Shown here: positions 1-6,220 of the stretch, in pieces
Position numbering within the stretch: the stretch's first letter is position 1
Layout: each line of letters starts with the position of its first letter
Origin: an uncultured Porphyromonas sp.
GTDB lineage: Bacteria; Bacteroidota; Bacteroidia; Bacteroidales; Porphyromonadaceae
Assembly: GCA_900554935.1 (NCBI GenBank)
Contig: USJF01000080.1
Span: 1-6,220 of the forward strand
DNA length: 6,220 bases
Reading direction: 5' to 3'
The notes under the pieces: generated by a model
Told to the model about the DNA's origin: nothing
What the model saw: only the letters and a program-made list of their open reading frames with translations
Database searches by the model: none
Position numbers and translations under genes: made by a program

Positions 1-2
1 AT

Positions 3-254
3 GCTACTGCCTATTTACAGCAGAGCAATAAAATAGACGAGCGCACGTGGGAGTACAAGCCTTCCCTAGAGTATATAGCGACAATGCACCAGCTCAAAGG
101 CATCCTCCAGAAACATCCACTCTATCTATATATAGATAAGTACGACGCTCAGAGATTCGAGAAAAAGGGACTTGAAAGACTTACCCAGCTAGAGCTACAC
201 GATGAACTAGCAGAGGTGACGCTAGACCTCCTCAAGACTTCAATCAGCAACTGA
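3..254 (+). pseudogene. SNF2-family ATPase gene, N-terminal-side fragment ending at an apparent frameshift
   Basis: This frame is open from the window's left edge and ends at TGA 252-254, followed at once by an in-line TAG. It has no start codon of its own that looks like a gene start, so the gene begins upstream of the window. The 83 residues look like real protein: charged and amphipathic, with segments such as YIATMHQLKGILQKHPLYLY and LYLYIDKYDAQRFEKKGLER. After LTLDLLK the frame turns into the short tail TSISN-stop. The frame one base back reads DFNQQLIELRPTLRAGD and runs straight into the large SNF2 ORF, so the two pieces look like one broken gene. Adding one A at 234-235 (CAAG to CAAAG) would give a seamless LLKDFNQQLIEL. 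I infer either a real one-base deletion or a sequencing or assembly error. No domain can be named in this fragment alone. Confidence 0.7.
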
Positions 255-289
255 TAGAGCTTCGCCCTACCCTCCGGGCAGGTGATAGC

Positions 290-2668
290 GTGATTGAGGT
301 CGATCCTAATACCACCATCATCAATCAAGGCTTTGTGATTATAGACTTTAAGGACGTCTATATTTTCAGGTCTTCTGCCGACTACCAGATGCTCTACTAC
401 CACCTCCAGGTGCTACATAGAGAGCAGCCGATGATCCTTTATCAGCCCAAAGACCTCCCAAAGCTCTACGATAGCGTGATCAAGCCCCTCGGCAAGCTTT
501 TCGCCATTAATTCGGAAGTGCACTCCAAGCGATTACTCCCTTCAGAGCAAGCCACTCCGCAACTATTTCTTACCGACACAGATGAGGGCACTATTCGCCT
601 TACCCCAGCGATACAATACGACAAAGACTCTATCCCCCTCACCGACCGTGCCCCACTCTACGACCAAGAGACCAATACCCTACTAGAGCGAGATGCCGAC
701 TTCGAGAGCCAGTATCTAGAGTTTTTACGCAGTCTACACCCCACCTTTGATAATAGCACCACCGAGTTCACACTCACAGGAGAGCAATTGATGGAAGATA
801 ACTGGCTCCTTAACTCTACCGAAAAACTACGCAATAAAGGCGTACAGATATTTGGTACCGACAACCTAAAGAACTTCCGTTACAACCTCAATACTCCTGC
901 CATCTCCATCTCTACCTCAAGCGGTATTGATTGGTTTGACCTCAAGATTAGTATCAAGTTTGGCAAGCAGACTGCGTCACTACAGGAGGTGCGGAAGAGC
1001 GTGATGAATAAGAGCCAATACATACAGCTCTCCGATGGCACTATCGGTATTCTTCCCGAGGAGTGGCTAGAGCGCTATGCTCGCTACTTCCAAGTCGGGC
1101 GTCTACGCAAAGACACACTAGAGATATCCAATTACCAATTTAATATTATCGATCAGCTCTACGACGACCTCCCCAAGCGCCCTAAGTACATAGAGGAGAT
1201 GATGGAGCGCCGTCGCCGACTTCAAAACCTCACCACACTCACCCCACACCCACTCCCCAAAGGAATCAATGCAGAATTGAGAGGCTATCAGCAGAGTGGC
1301 TTCGACTGGCTATTATTTCTCAACCAAAACCAGCTCGGGGGCTGCCTCGCCGACGATATGGGACTAGGGAAGACACTACAAGTTATTACCCTACTACAGC
1401 ACCTTAAAGAGCAAAGTGACAAAAAGACCTTGCCACCACACCTCATCGTATTACCCACTTCACTCCTTTTCAATTGGCAGAAAGAGCTAGATAAGTTTGC
1501 CCCTAACCTCAAATATCTCGTTTATAGAGGAGGTGATAGGGCATCTCTAAGAGAGTTATTCCTCCAGTACGACATCATCCTATCTACCTACGGAGTAGTC
1601 TCCAATGACATCGAGGAGCTCTCACAATTCACTTTCGAATACGCTATACTCGATGAGAGCCAAGCTATTAAAAACCCACTCTCCAAGCGATACAAGGCAG
1701 TACGATTACTTAAGGCGAAGCATCGACTTGCTCTCACAGGCACCCCGATCGAAAATAACACCTTCGACCTCTACGCCCAGATGAACTTCCTGAATCCCGG
1801 TATATTCGGTAGCATGGATCACTTCCGCCAAAACTTTGCCAATGCTATTGATAAGCAACGTGATGAGCGTAGCACTCACCTACTCCGGGATATGACACAG
1901 CCCTTCCTCCTCCGCCGTACTAAGAAACAAGTAGCTACCGAATTGCCAGATAAGACAGAGACTGTGCTCTATTGTGAGATGAAAGAGGAGCAACGAAAAG
2001 TCTACGACAGCCATAAAGACCACTTCCGAGAGCAACTACTTAGCGAAATGGATAAAGCTAGCGAAGGAGAGGCACAGATGATGGTACTCCAAGCCCTCAC
2101 CAAGCTACGCCAGATCTGCAACTCCCCCGCACTTATTGCTACAGAGACCGAAGACTACGGCACACAATCTATCAAACTAGATATATTGATGCGCAATCTC
2201 AGAGACATCCAACTAGAGCATAAAGCCCTTGTCTTCTCACAATTCACCTCCATGCTCACCCTCGTCAAGAAGCGACTAGAGCTAGAGGGCATCCCATACG
2301 TCTATCTCGATGGCTCCACTACCAATAGAGAGGCGGTCGTCCAGCAGTTCCAAGAGGATGATGAGATACGAGTATTCCTCATCTCCCTCAAGGCTGGTGG
2401 CACCGGGCTCAACCTCACCGCTGCCGACTACGTCTTCCTCATCGACCCTTGGTGGAACCCCGCAGTCGAAAACCAAGCCATTGACCGCAGTTACCGCATC
2501 GGACAGGAAAAGCACGTCAATGCCTATCGCCTCGTCTGCAAGGAGACCATCGAAGAGAAAATCCTACAGCTACAAGAGAATAAACGCTCCCTTTCCGAAG
2601 ATATTCTCCAGACCGATAAAATTCAGAAGAGTTTCTCTCGAGATGACATCGCCGACCTCTTCAAATAA
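290..2668 (+). CDS. SNF2/SWI2-family DNA-dependent ATPase (DEAD/DEAH-like helicase), main part
   Basis: This is a superfamily 2 ATPase of the bacterial SNF2 (RapA/HepA-like) type, which uses ATP to translocate on double-stranded nucleic acid and remodel protein complexes. Numbering from GTG 290 (792 aa): residues about 200-310 resemble the SNF2-associated region that precedes the motor in bacterial members. LRGYQQSGFDWL (330-341) opens the ATPase core. Walker A is DMGLGKT (356-362), motif Ia LIVLPTSLLFNW (385-396), Walker B DESQ (455-458) and motif III LTGTP (482-486). The C-terminal lobe has VFSQF (648-652), LKAGGTGLNLT (700-710), DPWWNP (719-724) and the arginine-finger motif QAIDRSYRIGQ (729-739). 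All catalytic motifs are intact. The GTG start is only the first usable codon after the frame break; coding sequence in this frame extends back to about 236, and the true N-terminus lies before the window. The cellular role and partners cannot be read from the sequence. Confidence 0.88.
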   Translation: MIEVDPNTTIINQGFVIIDFKDVYIFRSSADYQMLYYHLQVLHREQPMILYQPKDLPKLYDSVIKPLGKLFAINSEVHSKRLLPSEQATPQLFLTDTDEGTIRLTPAIQYDKDSIPLTDRAPLYDQETNTLLERDADFESQYLEFLRSLHPTFDNSTTEFTLTGEQLMEDNWLLNSTEKLRNKGVQIFGTDNLKNFRYNLNTPAISISTSSGIDWFDLKISIKFGKQTASLQEVRKSVMNKSQYIQLSDGTIGILPEEWLERYARYFQVGRLRKDTLEISNYQFNIIDQLYDDLPKRPKYIEEMMERRRRLQNLTTLTPHPLPKGINAELRGYQQSGFDWLLFLNQNQLGGCLADDMGLGKTLQVITLLQHLKEQSDKKTLPPHLIVLPTSLLFNWQKELDKFAPNLKYLVYRGGDRASLRELFLQYDIILSTYGVVSNDIEELSQFTFEYAILDESQAIKNPLSKRYKAVRLLKAKHRLALTGTPIENNTFDLYAQMNFLNPGIFGSMDHFRQNFANAIDKQRDERSTHLLRDMTQPFLLRRTKKQVATELPDKTETVLYCEMKEEQRKVYDSHKDHFREQLLSEMDKASEGEAQMMVLQALTKLRQICNSPALIATETEDYGTQSIKLDILMRNLRDIQLEHKALVFSQFTSMLTLVKKRLELEGIPYVYLDGSTTNREAVVQQFQEDDEIRVFLISLKAGGTGLNLTAADYVFLIDPWWNPAVENQAIDRSYRIGQEKHVNAYRLVCKETIEEKILQLQENKRSLSEDILQTDKIQKSFSRDDIADLFK

Positions 2669-2681
2669 CCGCCCTGTCGCC

Positions 2682-2714
2682 TTTTGTGGAGTCAAAAAAA
2701 AGAGATACTTTTGC
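2682..2714 (+). promoter_or_regulatory. glyA promoter, Bacteroidota type
   Basis: A -33 element TTTTG (2682-2686) is followed, after 19 bp, by TACTTTTGC (2706-2714), an exact match to the Bacteroidota -7 consensus TAnnTTTGY at the usual spacing. Transcription would start near 2720, leaving an A/T-rich leader of about 55 nt before glyA ATG 2776. The -33 box lies 14 bp past the SNF2 stop codon, and I see no clear intrinsic terminator between the genes, so read-through from SNF2 is also possible. Confidence 0.75.
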
Positions 2715-2775
2715 ATATAGAGAAGACAATAAAAAATAACACTATAATTTACACTACTTGCAATTTACAAGAAAC

Positions 2776-4056
2776 ATGAAAAGAGACGAGAAGGTATTTG
2801 ACCTAATTGCACAAGAAAAAGAGAGACAGACAAAAGGCCTAGAGCTCATCGCATCCGAAAACTTCGTTAGCAACGAAGTGATGGAAGCAATGGGAAGCGT
2901 GATGACCAATAAGTATGCCGAGGGCTATCCAGGCAAGAGATACTATGGCGGATGCGAAATAGTAGACCAGTCTGAGCAGTTGGCCATTGATCGGCTCAAA
3001 GAGATCTATGGTGCTGTATGGGCCAACGTTCAGCCCCACTCAGGTGCACAGGCCAATAACCCTATTTACCTCACTTGCCTAAAGCCAGGTGATACCTTCA
3101 TGGGGCTCAACCTAGACCACGGTGGCCACCTCACACACGGTTCGCTAGTCAATAGCTCAGGCATCATTTATCATCCAGTAGCTTACAACGTAAAGGAGAG
3201 CGACGGACGCATCGATTACGATGAGATGGAGAAACTTGCCAAAGAGCACAAGCCAAAGCTGATCGTAGGTGGTGGATCTGCCTACTCTCGTGAGTGGGAT
3301 TACGAGCGTATGCGTGCCATTGCCGATGAAGTAGGTGCTATCCTTTGGGTAGATATGGCACACCCAGCAGGGCTTATCGCTGCAGGACTACTCAAAAACC
3401 CAGTAAAGTATGCCCACGTTGTTACCTCCACTACACACAAGACCCTCCGCGGGCCACGTGGCGGTATCATCCTCGTAGGCAAAGACTTCGAAAATCCTTG
3501 GGGCAAGAAGACCAAGAAGGGCGAGACCCGTACCTTCACTTCACTTCTCGACTCTGCCGTATTCCCAGGGCTACAAGGTGGACCACTAGAGCACATCATC
3601 GCAGCAAAGGCAGTCGCTTTCCACGAGGCAATGCAACCAGAGTTCAAAGACTACCAGAAGCAAGTGCTCAAGAATGCCTCTGCTATGGCCGAGACCTTCA
3701 TCGAGCTTGGATATAAGGTCACCTCCAATGGTACCGACAACCACCTCATGCTCGTAGACCTTCGCCAAAACTTCCCAGACCTCACTGGTCGCGTAGCAGA
3801 GACTGCACTCGTTACAGCCGATATCACCATCAATAAGAATATGGTGCCATTCGATACTCGTTCGGCCTTCCAGACTAGTGGTATCCGCGTTGGAGCTCCA
3901 GCACTCACCACCCGTGGACTGAAGGAAGAGGAAGCACGCGAAGTAGTGCGTAAGATCCACCGTGTCCTTTCCGCACCTACCGATGAAAAGGTGATCGCCA
4001 CCGTACGTGCCGAAGTAAATGAGATGATGAGCCACAGACCACTATTTGCTTGGTAA
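2776..4056 (+). CDS. glyA: Serine hydroxymethyltransferase
   Basis: This cytosolic PLP enzyme interconverts serine plus tetrahydrofolate with glycine plus 5,10-methylene-tetrahydrofolate, feeding one-carbon units to purines, thymidylate and methionine. From ATG 2776 it has 426 aa, about the family's normal length. Visible landmarks are LELIASENF (22-30), the [15 protein letters not shown] block (45-59), the DMAH motif (Asp193 and His196, cofactor ring), STTHKT with the Schiff-base Lys222, and SGIRVGAPA with carboxylate-binding Arg371. The Asp193-Lys222 spacing of 29 equals that of E. coli GlyA (200 and 229). A basic insert after FENPWGKK (about 240-255) is common in Bacteroidota homologues. 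TTG 2758 would add six residues, but [11 protein letters not shown] is the usual family N-terminus, so ATG 2776 is preferred. There is no strong Shine-Dalgarno, only an A-rich leader. The gene stands alone between its own promoter and terminator. Confidence 0.97.
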   Translation: MKRDEKVFDLIAQEKERQTKGLELIASENFVSNEVMEAMGSVMTNKYAEGYPGKRYYGGCEIVDQSEQLAIDRLKEIYGAVWANVQPHSGAQANNPIYLTCLKPGDTFMGLNLDHGGHLTHGSLVNSSGIIYHPVAYNVKESDGRIDYDEMEKLAKEHKPKLIVGGGSAYSREWDYERMRAIADEVGAILWVDMAHPAGLIAAGLLKNPVKYAHVVTSTTHKTLRGPRGGIILVGKDFENPWGKKTKKGETRTFTSLLDSAVFPGLQGGPLEHIIAAKAVAFHEAMQPEFKDYQKQVLKNASAMAETFIELGYKVTSNGTDNHLMLVDLRQNFPDLTGRVAETALVTADITINKNMVPFDTRSAFQTSGIRVGAPALTTRGLKEEEAREVVRKIHRVLSAPTDEKVIATVRAEVNEMMSHRPLFAW

Positions 4057-4086
4057 GACCCACACACTCATATATAATATAGTTTG

Positions 4087-4132
4087 CTACCCCTGAGAGA
4101 CCCAAGTCCCTCGGGGGTAGTCTTTTTTTTTT
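4087..4132 (+). terminator. Intrinsic terminator of glyA
   Basis: CTACCCCTGAG (4087-4097) pairs with CTCGGGGGTAG (4110-4120) to form an 11-bp stem with one T-G wobble around a 12-nt loop. Two bases later comes a run of ten T (4123-4132). It begins 30 bp after the glyA stop. There is no matching A-run on its left side, so it should act only on + strand transcription. Confidence 0.93.
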
Positions 4133-4246
4133 GATTTATAGGTCAAAAATGGGAGGATTGTGGAGCTGGCATATAGTAGCATCTCAACCAATTGATATTC
4201 AATACTGTAGCAAAGTATCAGTCAAGACCGTATCTCAGCAATCATC

Positions 4247-4361
4247 GAGTTACAAACTAAGCGATCCTTGAGTTACAAACTAAGCGATCCTTGAGTTACA
4301 AACTAAGCGAGACTCAAGTTACAAACTTAGCAATCATCGAGTTACAAACTCAGCATCCGAT
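4247..4361. repeat. Five tandem 23-bp repeats with a conserved dyad core
   Basis: Units start at 4247, 4270, 4293, 4316 and 4339. Each has a 12-bp core GAGTTACAAACT (AAGTTACAAACT in unit 4) followed by an 11-bp linker. Linkers 1 and 2 are identical (AAGCGATCCTT); linker 3 is AAGCGAGACTC, linker 4 TAGCAATCATC and linker 5 CAGCATCCGAT. The core contains the perfect dyad AGTT-ACA-AACT. A decayed copy may precede the array at 4224-4246, since its last 11 bases end in the same AGCAATCATC as linker 4. A 23-bp period is not a multiple of three and the core and linkers carry stop codons, so the array does not look coding. The function is unknown: a slippage-prone minisatellite, a multi-site protein-binding array or part of a structured transcript are all possible. 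Confidence 0.9.
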
Positions 4362-4558
4362 TTTATAATCCAATGATTAATAGCTCATTACAAAATACTC
4401 TCAAGTAAAGGCACCAATCACTCAAAGTCCATCTGTACTAACCATAATTAAGCCTATTATCTCCAGAAATAAACAGGCATAAGAGCTTCATTCTGGCTCC
4501 ATCTAGCTTGTGTCATTTAGGAGCCTAAGGAAGGGATAGCTAGGTCGTGAGAATTTGG

Positions 4559-4567
4559 TAACTTTGT
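4559..4567 (+). promoter_or_regulatory. Probable -7 element of the dxr promoter
   Basis: TAACTTTGT exactly matches the Bacteroidota -7 consensus TAnnTTTGY. Its last base lies 38 bp before dxr ATG 4606, so transcription would start near 4573. No TTG is found 19-21 bp upstream, so the -33 half is weak or absent. This may mean a weak or activator-dependent promoter, or a chance match. Confidence 0.55.
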
Positions 4568-4572
4568 GCTGG

Positions 4573-4592
4573 TCTCAGAGATTGGGGCCAAT
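4573..4592. promoter_or_regulatory. Two adjacent small dyads at the predicted dxr transcript start
   Basis: TCTC-A-GAGA (4573-4581) abuts ATTGG-GG-CCAAT (4581-4592), sharing one base. They lie at and just after the predicted start of transcription, where an operator could sit. As RNA the loops are too tight for strong hairpins. Regulatory function is only a suggestion from position and symmetry. Confidence 0.25.
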
Positions 4593-4605
4593 AGCATAGA
4601 AAGAT

Positions 4606-5760
4606 ATGAGAAGCGTAACGATACTTGGCTCTACAGGCTCAATCGGCACTCAAGCACTAGAGGTAGTGGAGCAACATTCGGACCAGCTAAGGGTCCACGC
4701 CTTAGTAGCCAATAATAGCGTGGAGGCCTTGGTGGAGCAGGCGAGGAAGTTCAGCCCTCGTATTGTAGCCATTGGCAATAAAGCGCACGAAAAGGAACTA
4801 AAGAAAGCTCTCAAGGGGCTAGATATAGAGGTGCAGGCTGGTAGGGAGGCAATCGTAGAGCTAGCAGGCTCTATTGATGCCGATATGGTGCTGACCGCCA
4901 TGGTAGGTTTTGCTGGGCTAGAGCCTACAATTAGTGCTATAGAGAGTGGCAGGACCATTGCTCTAGCCAATAAGGAGACCCTCGTGGTGGCAGGAGAATT
5001 GATCAAGCAACTATGTCGGCAGCATGGCTCGCTGATCCTCCCAGTTGATTCGGAGCACTCTGCCATCTACCAATGCCTACAAGGCGAGCAGATGAGTGCG
5101 GTGGAGAAGATCTGTCTCACCGCTTCAGGTGGTCCTTTTGTGGACATTCCTAAGGAGGCTCTTCGGGAAGTAACGCCCGAGATGGCACTAAAGCATCCCA
5201 ATTGGCAAATGGGTAGGAAGGTGACGATCGACTCTGCTACGATGATGAATAAGGGGCTGGAGATGATCGAGGCGCACCATCTATTCAATGTGCCACCTAG
5301 TGCGATTGAAGTGGTTGTACACCGCCAGAGCATCATCCACTCCATGGTGGGCTATCGAGATGGTAGTATCAAAGCACAGCTTTCCTACCCCGATATGCGG
5401 CACCCGATTGCCTACGCTCTGCTCTATCCGCAAAGGCTGGAGGGAGCTCGACCACTGCTCACGGTAGAGCAAATGAGTCGGCTTACTCTGGAGGCACCAA
5501 GGCGCGACGCATTTCCTTGCCTTTCGCTTGCCTACGATGCACTGGATAGGGGTGGCACGTGCCCTTGCACCATGAATGCAGCCAATGAGGTGGCAGTGGA
5601 GCGCTTCTTACAAGGGCAGATACGATTTACCGACATTCCACGCATCATTCAGCATACCATGGAGGTAGCACCAGAGCGCAATGCCTCTAGCCTAGCTATA
5701 CTTGCGGAGGCTGATAGCCAGGCGAGGAGTATCGCACAGGCTTGGCACGAAGGAATTTAG
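4606..5760 (+). CDS. dxr: 1-deoxy-D-xylulose-5-phosphate reductoisomerase
   Basis: This enzyme makes the committed step of the MEP isoprenoid pathway, rearranging and reducing DXP to 2-C-methyl-D-erythritol 4-phosphate with NADPH and a divalent metal. The 384-aa protein is of normal length and complete. The NADPH-binding N-terminus shows ILGSTGSIG (6-14), and LANKETLV lies at 120-127. Metal ligands are Asp148 and Glu150 in PVDSEHSAI, with Glu219 in MNKGLEM. Substrate contacts include Ser174 (TASGGPF), the mobile-loop HPNWQMG with His197, Trp200 and Met202, and Asn215/Lys216. Their spacing matches E. coli Dxr (Ser186, His209, Asn227, Lys228, Glu231). ATG 4606 starts directly at the Rossmann strand, as in the family; the leader AGAAAGAT is A-rich with no clear Shine-Dalgarno. 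A probable promoter lies just upstream, and an RseP-type gene follows 9 bp after the stop, so the two are probably co-transcribed. Confidence 0.97.
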   Translation: MRSVTILGSTGSIGTQALEVVEQHSDQLRVHALVANNSVEALVEQARKFSPRIVAIGNKAHEKELKKALKGLDIEVQAGREAIVELAGSIDADMVLTAMVGFAGLEPTISAIESGRTIALANKETLVVAGELIKQLCRQHGSLILPVDSEHSAIYQCLQGEQMSAVEKICLTASGGPFVDIPKEALREVTPEMALKHPNWQMGRKVTIDSATMMNKGLEMIEAHHLFNVPPSAIEVVVHRQSIIHSMVGYRDGSIKAQLSYPDMRHPIAYALLYPQRLEGARPLLTVEQMSRLTLEAPRRDAFPCLSLAYDALDRGGTCPCTMNAANEVAVERFLQGQIRFTDIPRIIQHTMEVAPERNASSLAILAEADSQARSIAQAWHEGI

Positions 5761-5769
5761 ACAAAAGTT

Positions 5770-6220
5770 ATGGGTATACTACTTAAGGTAATACAGCTTC
5801 TTTTAGCGCTATCTATACTGGTGACGGTACATGAGTTGGGCCATTTCCTCTTTGCGCGACTCTTCAAGATCAGAGTGGATAAGTTTTTTATCTTCTTTGA
5901 CATTGGTGGCAAAGCACTTTTTCGTTTTCGCCCCAAGCGAAGCGAGACAGAGTACGGAGTGGGCTGGTTGCCCATCGGCGGTTACTGCAAAATCAATGGC
6001 ATGGTGGATGAGTCTCTTGCGCTGGAGGGGCTAGAGAGTGAGCCAAAGCCATGGGAGTTTAGGAGCAAACCGGTGTGGCAAAGGTTTCTAGTGATGGTAG
6101 GCGGTGTACTCTTTAACGTGCTGCTAGCCATGCTCATCTACGGTGGAATTGCCTACCATTGGGGCGTGGAGAGGCTACCGATGGCGGAAGTAAATAGCTA
6201 CCTGAAGTACTCCAGTGTGG
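5770..6220 (+). CDS. rseP: RseP-type site-2 (RIP) zinc metalloprotease, N-terminal 150 residues, cut by window end
   Basis: This is an inner-membrane M50 protease that cuts transmembrane segments, in many bacteria releasing extracytoplasmic sigma factors from anti-sigma factors or clearing signal-peptide remnants. ATG 5770 is the first start after an in-frame dxr stop, 9 bp downstream. Transmembrane helix 1 (about 4-28) carries the zinc-binding HELGH (His21, Glu22, His25). RVDKFFIFFDIGG (35-47) and TEYGVGWLPIGGY (60-72) match the conserved beta-loop of RseP proteins, and KPWEFRSKPVWQRFLVMVGGVLFNVLLAML (93-122) leads into transmembrane helix 2. The PDZ domain(s) and the second catalytic motif with the third zinc ligand would lie beyond the window. 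The frame is open to the last base. Its closeness to dxr fits the dxr-rseP pairing common in Bacteroidota. The substrate cannot be told from this part. Confidence 0.93.
   Translation, partial: MGILLKVIQLLLALSILVTVHELGHFLFARLFKIRVDKFFIFFDIGGKALFRFRPKRSETEYGVGWLPIGGYCKINGMVDESLALEGLESEPKPWEFRSKPVWQRFLVMVGGVLFNVLLAMLIYGGIAYHWGVERLPMAEVNSYLKYSSV

Larger units (their letters stand above)
4057..4605. other. glyA-dxr intergenic region, about 550 bp with no gene
   Basis: No convincing reading frame is seen here on either strand, and no tRNA or rRNA pattern. In order it holds the glyA terminator (4087-4132), an A/T-rich stretch with small inverted repeats (TTGA-TAT-TCAA at 4192-4202; ATACT/AGTAT at 4202-4218), the 23-bp tandem array (4247-4361), about 130 bp with no recognisable element, a six-base inverted repeat GGCTCC/GGAGCC (4495-4500 and 4520-4525, 19-nt loop), and the dxr promoter and leader. 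It is far longer than the other two spacers here (107 bp and 9 bp). Confidence 0.8.

Noticed and set aside
225..254. Programmed -1 ribosomal frameshift in the SNF2 gene
   Set aside because: The junction CTC CTC AAG ACT contains no slippery heptamer, and I see no obvious strong downstream stem-loop. A one-base deletion or a sequence error is simpler.
2282..2720. Overlapping reading frames in the SNF2 3' end (plus strand 2310-2720 and minus strand 2282-2515)
   Set aside because: Both are shadows of the SNF2 coding frame, with low-complexity Ser/Arg-rich or unstructured translations, while the main frame carries conserved helicase motifs V and VI.
2758..2775. TTG 2758 as an upstream start for glyA
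   Set aside because: It adds six residues (TTG CAA TTT...) not typical of the family. [11 protein letters not shown] from ATG 2776 matches the usual N-terminus and gives the normal 426 aa.
3300..4067. Minus-strand open frames within glyA
   Set aside because: They overlap the fully conserved glyA frame, and their translations resemble no family I know. They arise from codon bias.
4247..4361. CRISPR array
   Set aside because: The conserved part is only 12 bp, the intervening 11-bp segments are largely alike, and no cas genes are nearby.
4247..4361. Iteron-type replication origin
   Set aside because: Tandem repeats of about 22-23 bp suggest iterons, but there is no replication initiator gene, no DnaA-box cluster, and all neighbours are chromosomal housekeeping genes.
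4495..4525. Second terminator at GGCTCC/GGAGCC
   Set aside because: The stem is only 6 bp with a 19-nt loop and no T-run follows.
4573..4605. Riboswitch or attenuator in the dxr leader
   Set aside because: The predicted leader is only about 33 nt, too short for a known riboswitch, and no terminator hairpin is present.

Overview
The window looks like an ordinary chromosomal housekeeping segment of a member of the Bacteroidota, probably Bacteroidales and plausibly Porphyromonas-like; the genus is an inference. Three things point that way. Upstream regions carry the Bacteroidota sigma-ABfr promoter form (TTTG / TAnnTTTG) rather than the E. coli form. Start codons sit behind A-rich leaders with little Shine-Dalgarno character. 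The protein variants (serine hydroxymethyltransferase with a basic NPWGKK insert, and a RseP-type protease directly behind dxr) are those usual in that phylum. All genes are on the + strand.

Region by region: (1) 1-2668 holds the 3' part of a large SNF2/SWI2-family ATPase gene whose beginning lies outside the window. Its reading frame is broken near 233-254: the first 83 codons run in one frame and stop at TGA 252-254, and the rest, with the complete helicase core, continues in another frame to 2668. One extra A at about 234-235 would join them. (2) 2669-2775 is a short spacer with a very good Bacteroidota promoter for glyA. (3) 2776-4056 is glyA, intact, followed by a strong intrinsic terminator (4087-4132). 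(4) 4133-4605 is gene-free. It contains five tandem 23-bp repeats (4247-4361), each centred on a small dyad AGTT-ACA-AACT, and nearer the next gene a -7 promoter match with two small dyads. (5) 4606-5760 is dxr, intact, and after a 9-bp gap comes the start of an RseP-type site-2 protease gene (5770 to the window end), cut by the window edge.

How the genes relate: glyA is a monocistronic one-carbon/glycine gene with its own promoter and terminator. dxr makes MEP for isoprenoids (undecaprenyl carrier lipid, quinones) and is probably co-transcribed with rseP, an inner-membrane protease, giving a small envelope-related pair. The SNF2 protein is a nucleic-acid-dependent ATPase with no clear link to its neighbours.

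I do not see a new defence system, mobile element, CRISPR array or RNA gene. The two items most worth following up are the frame break in the SNF2 gene and the 23-bp dyad array in the glyA-dxr spacer.
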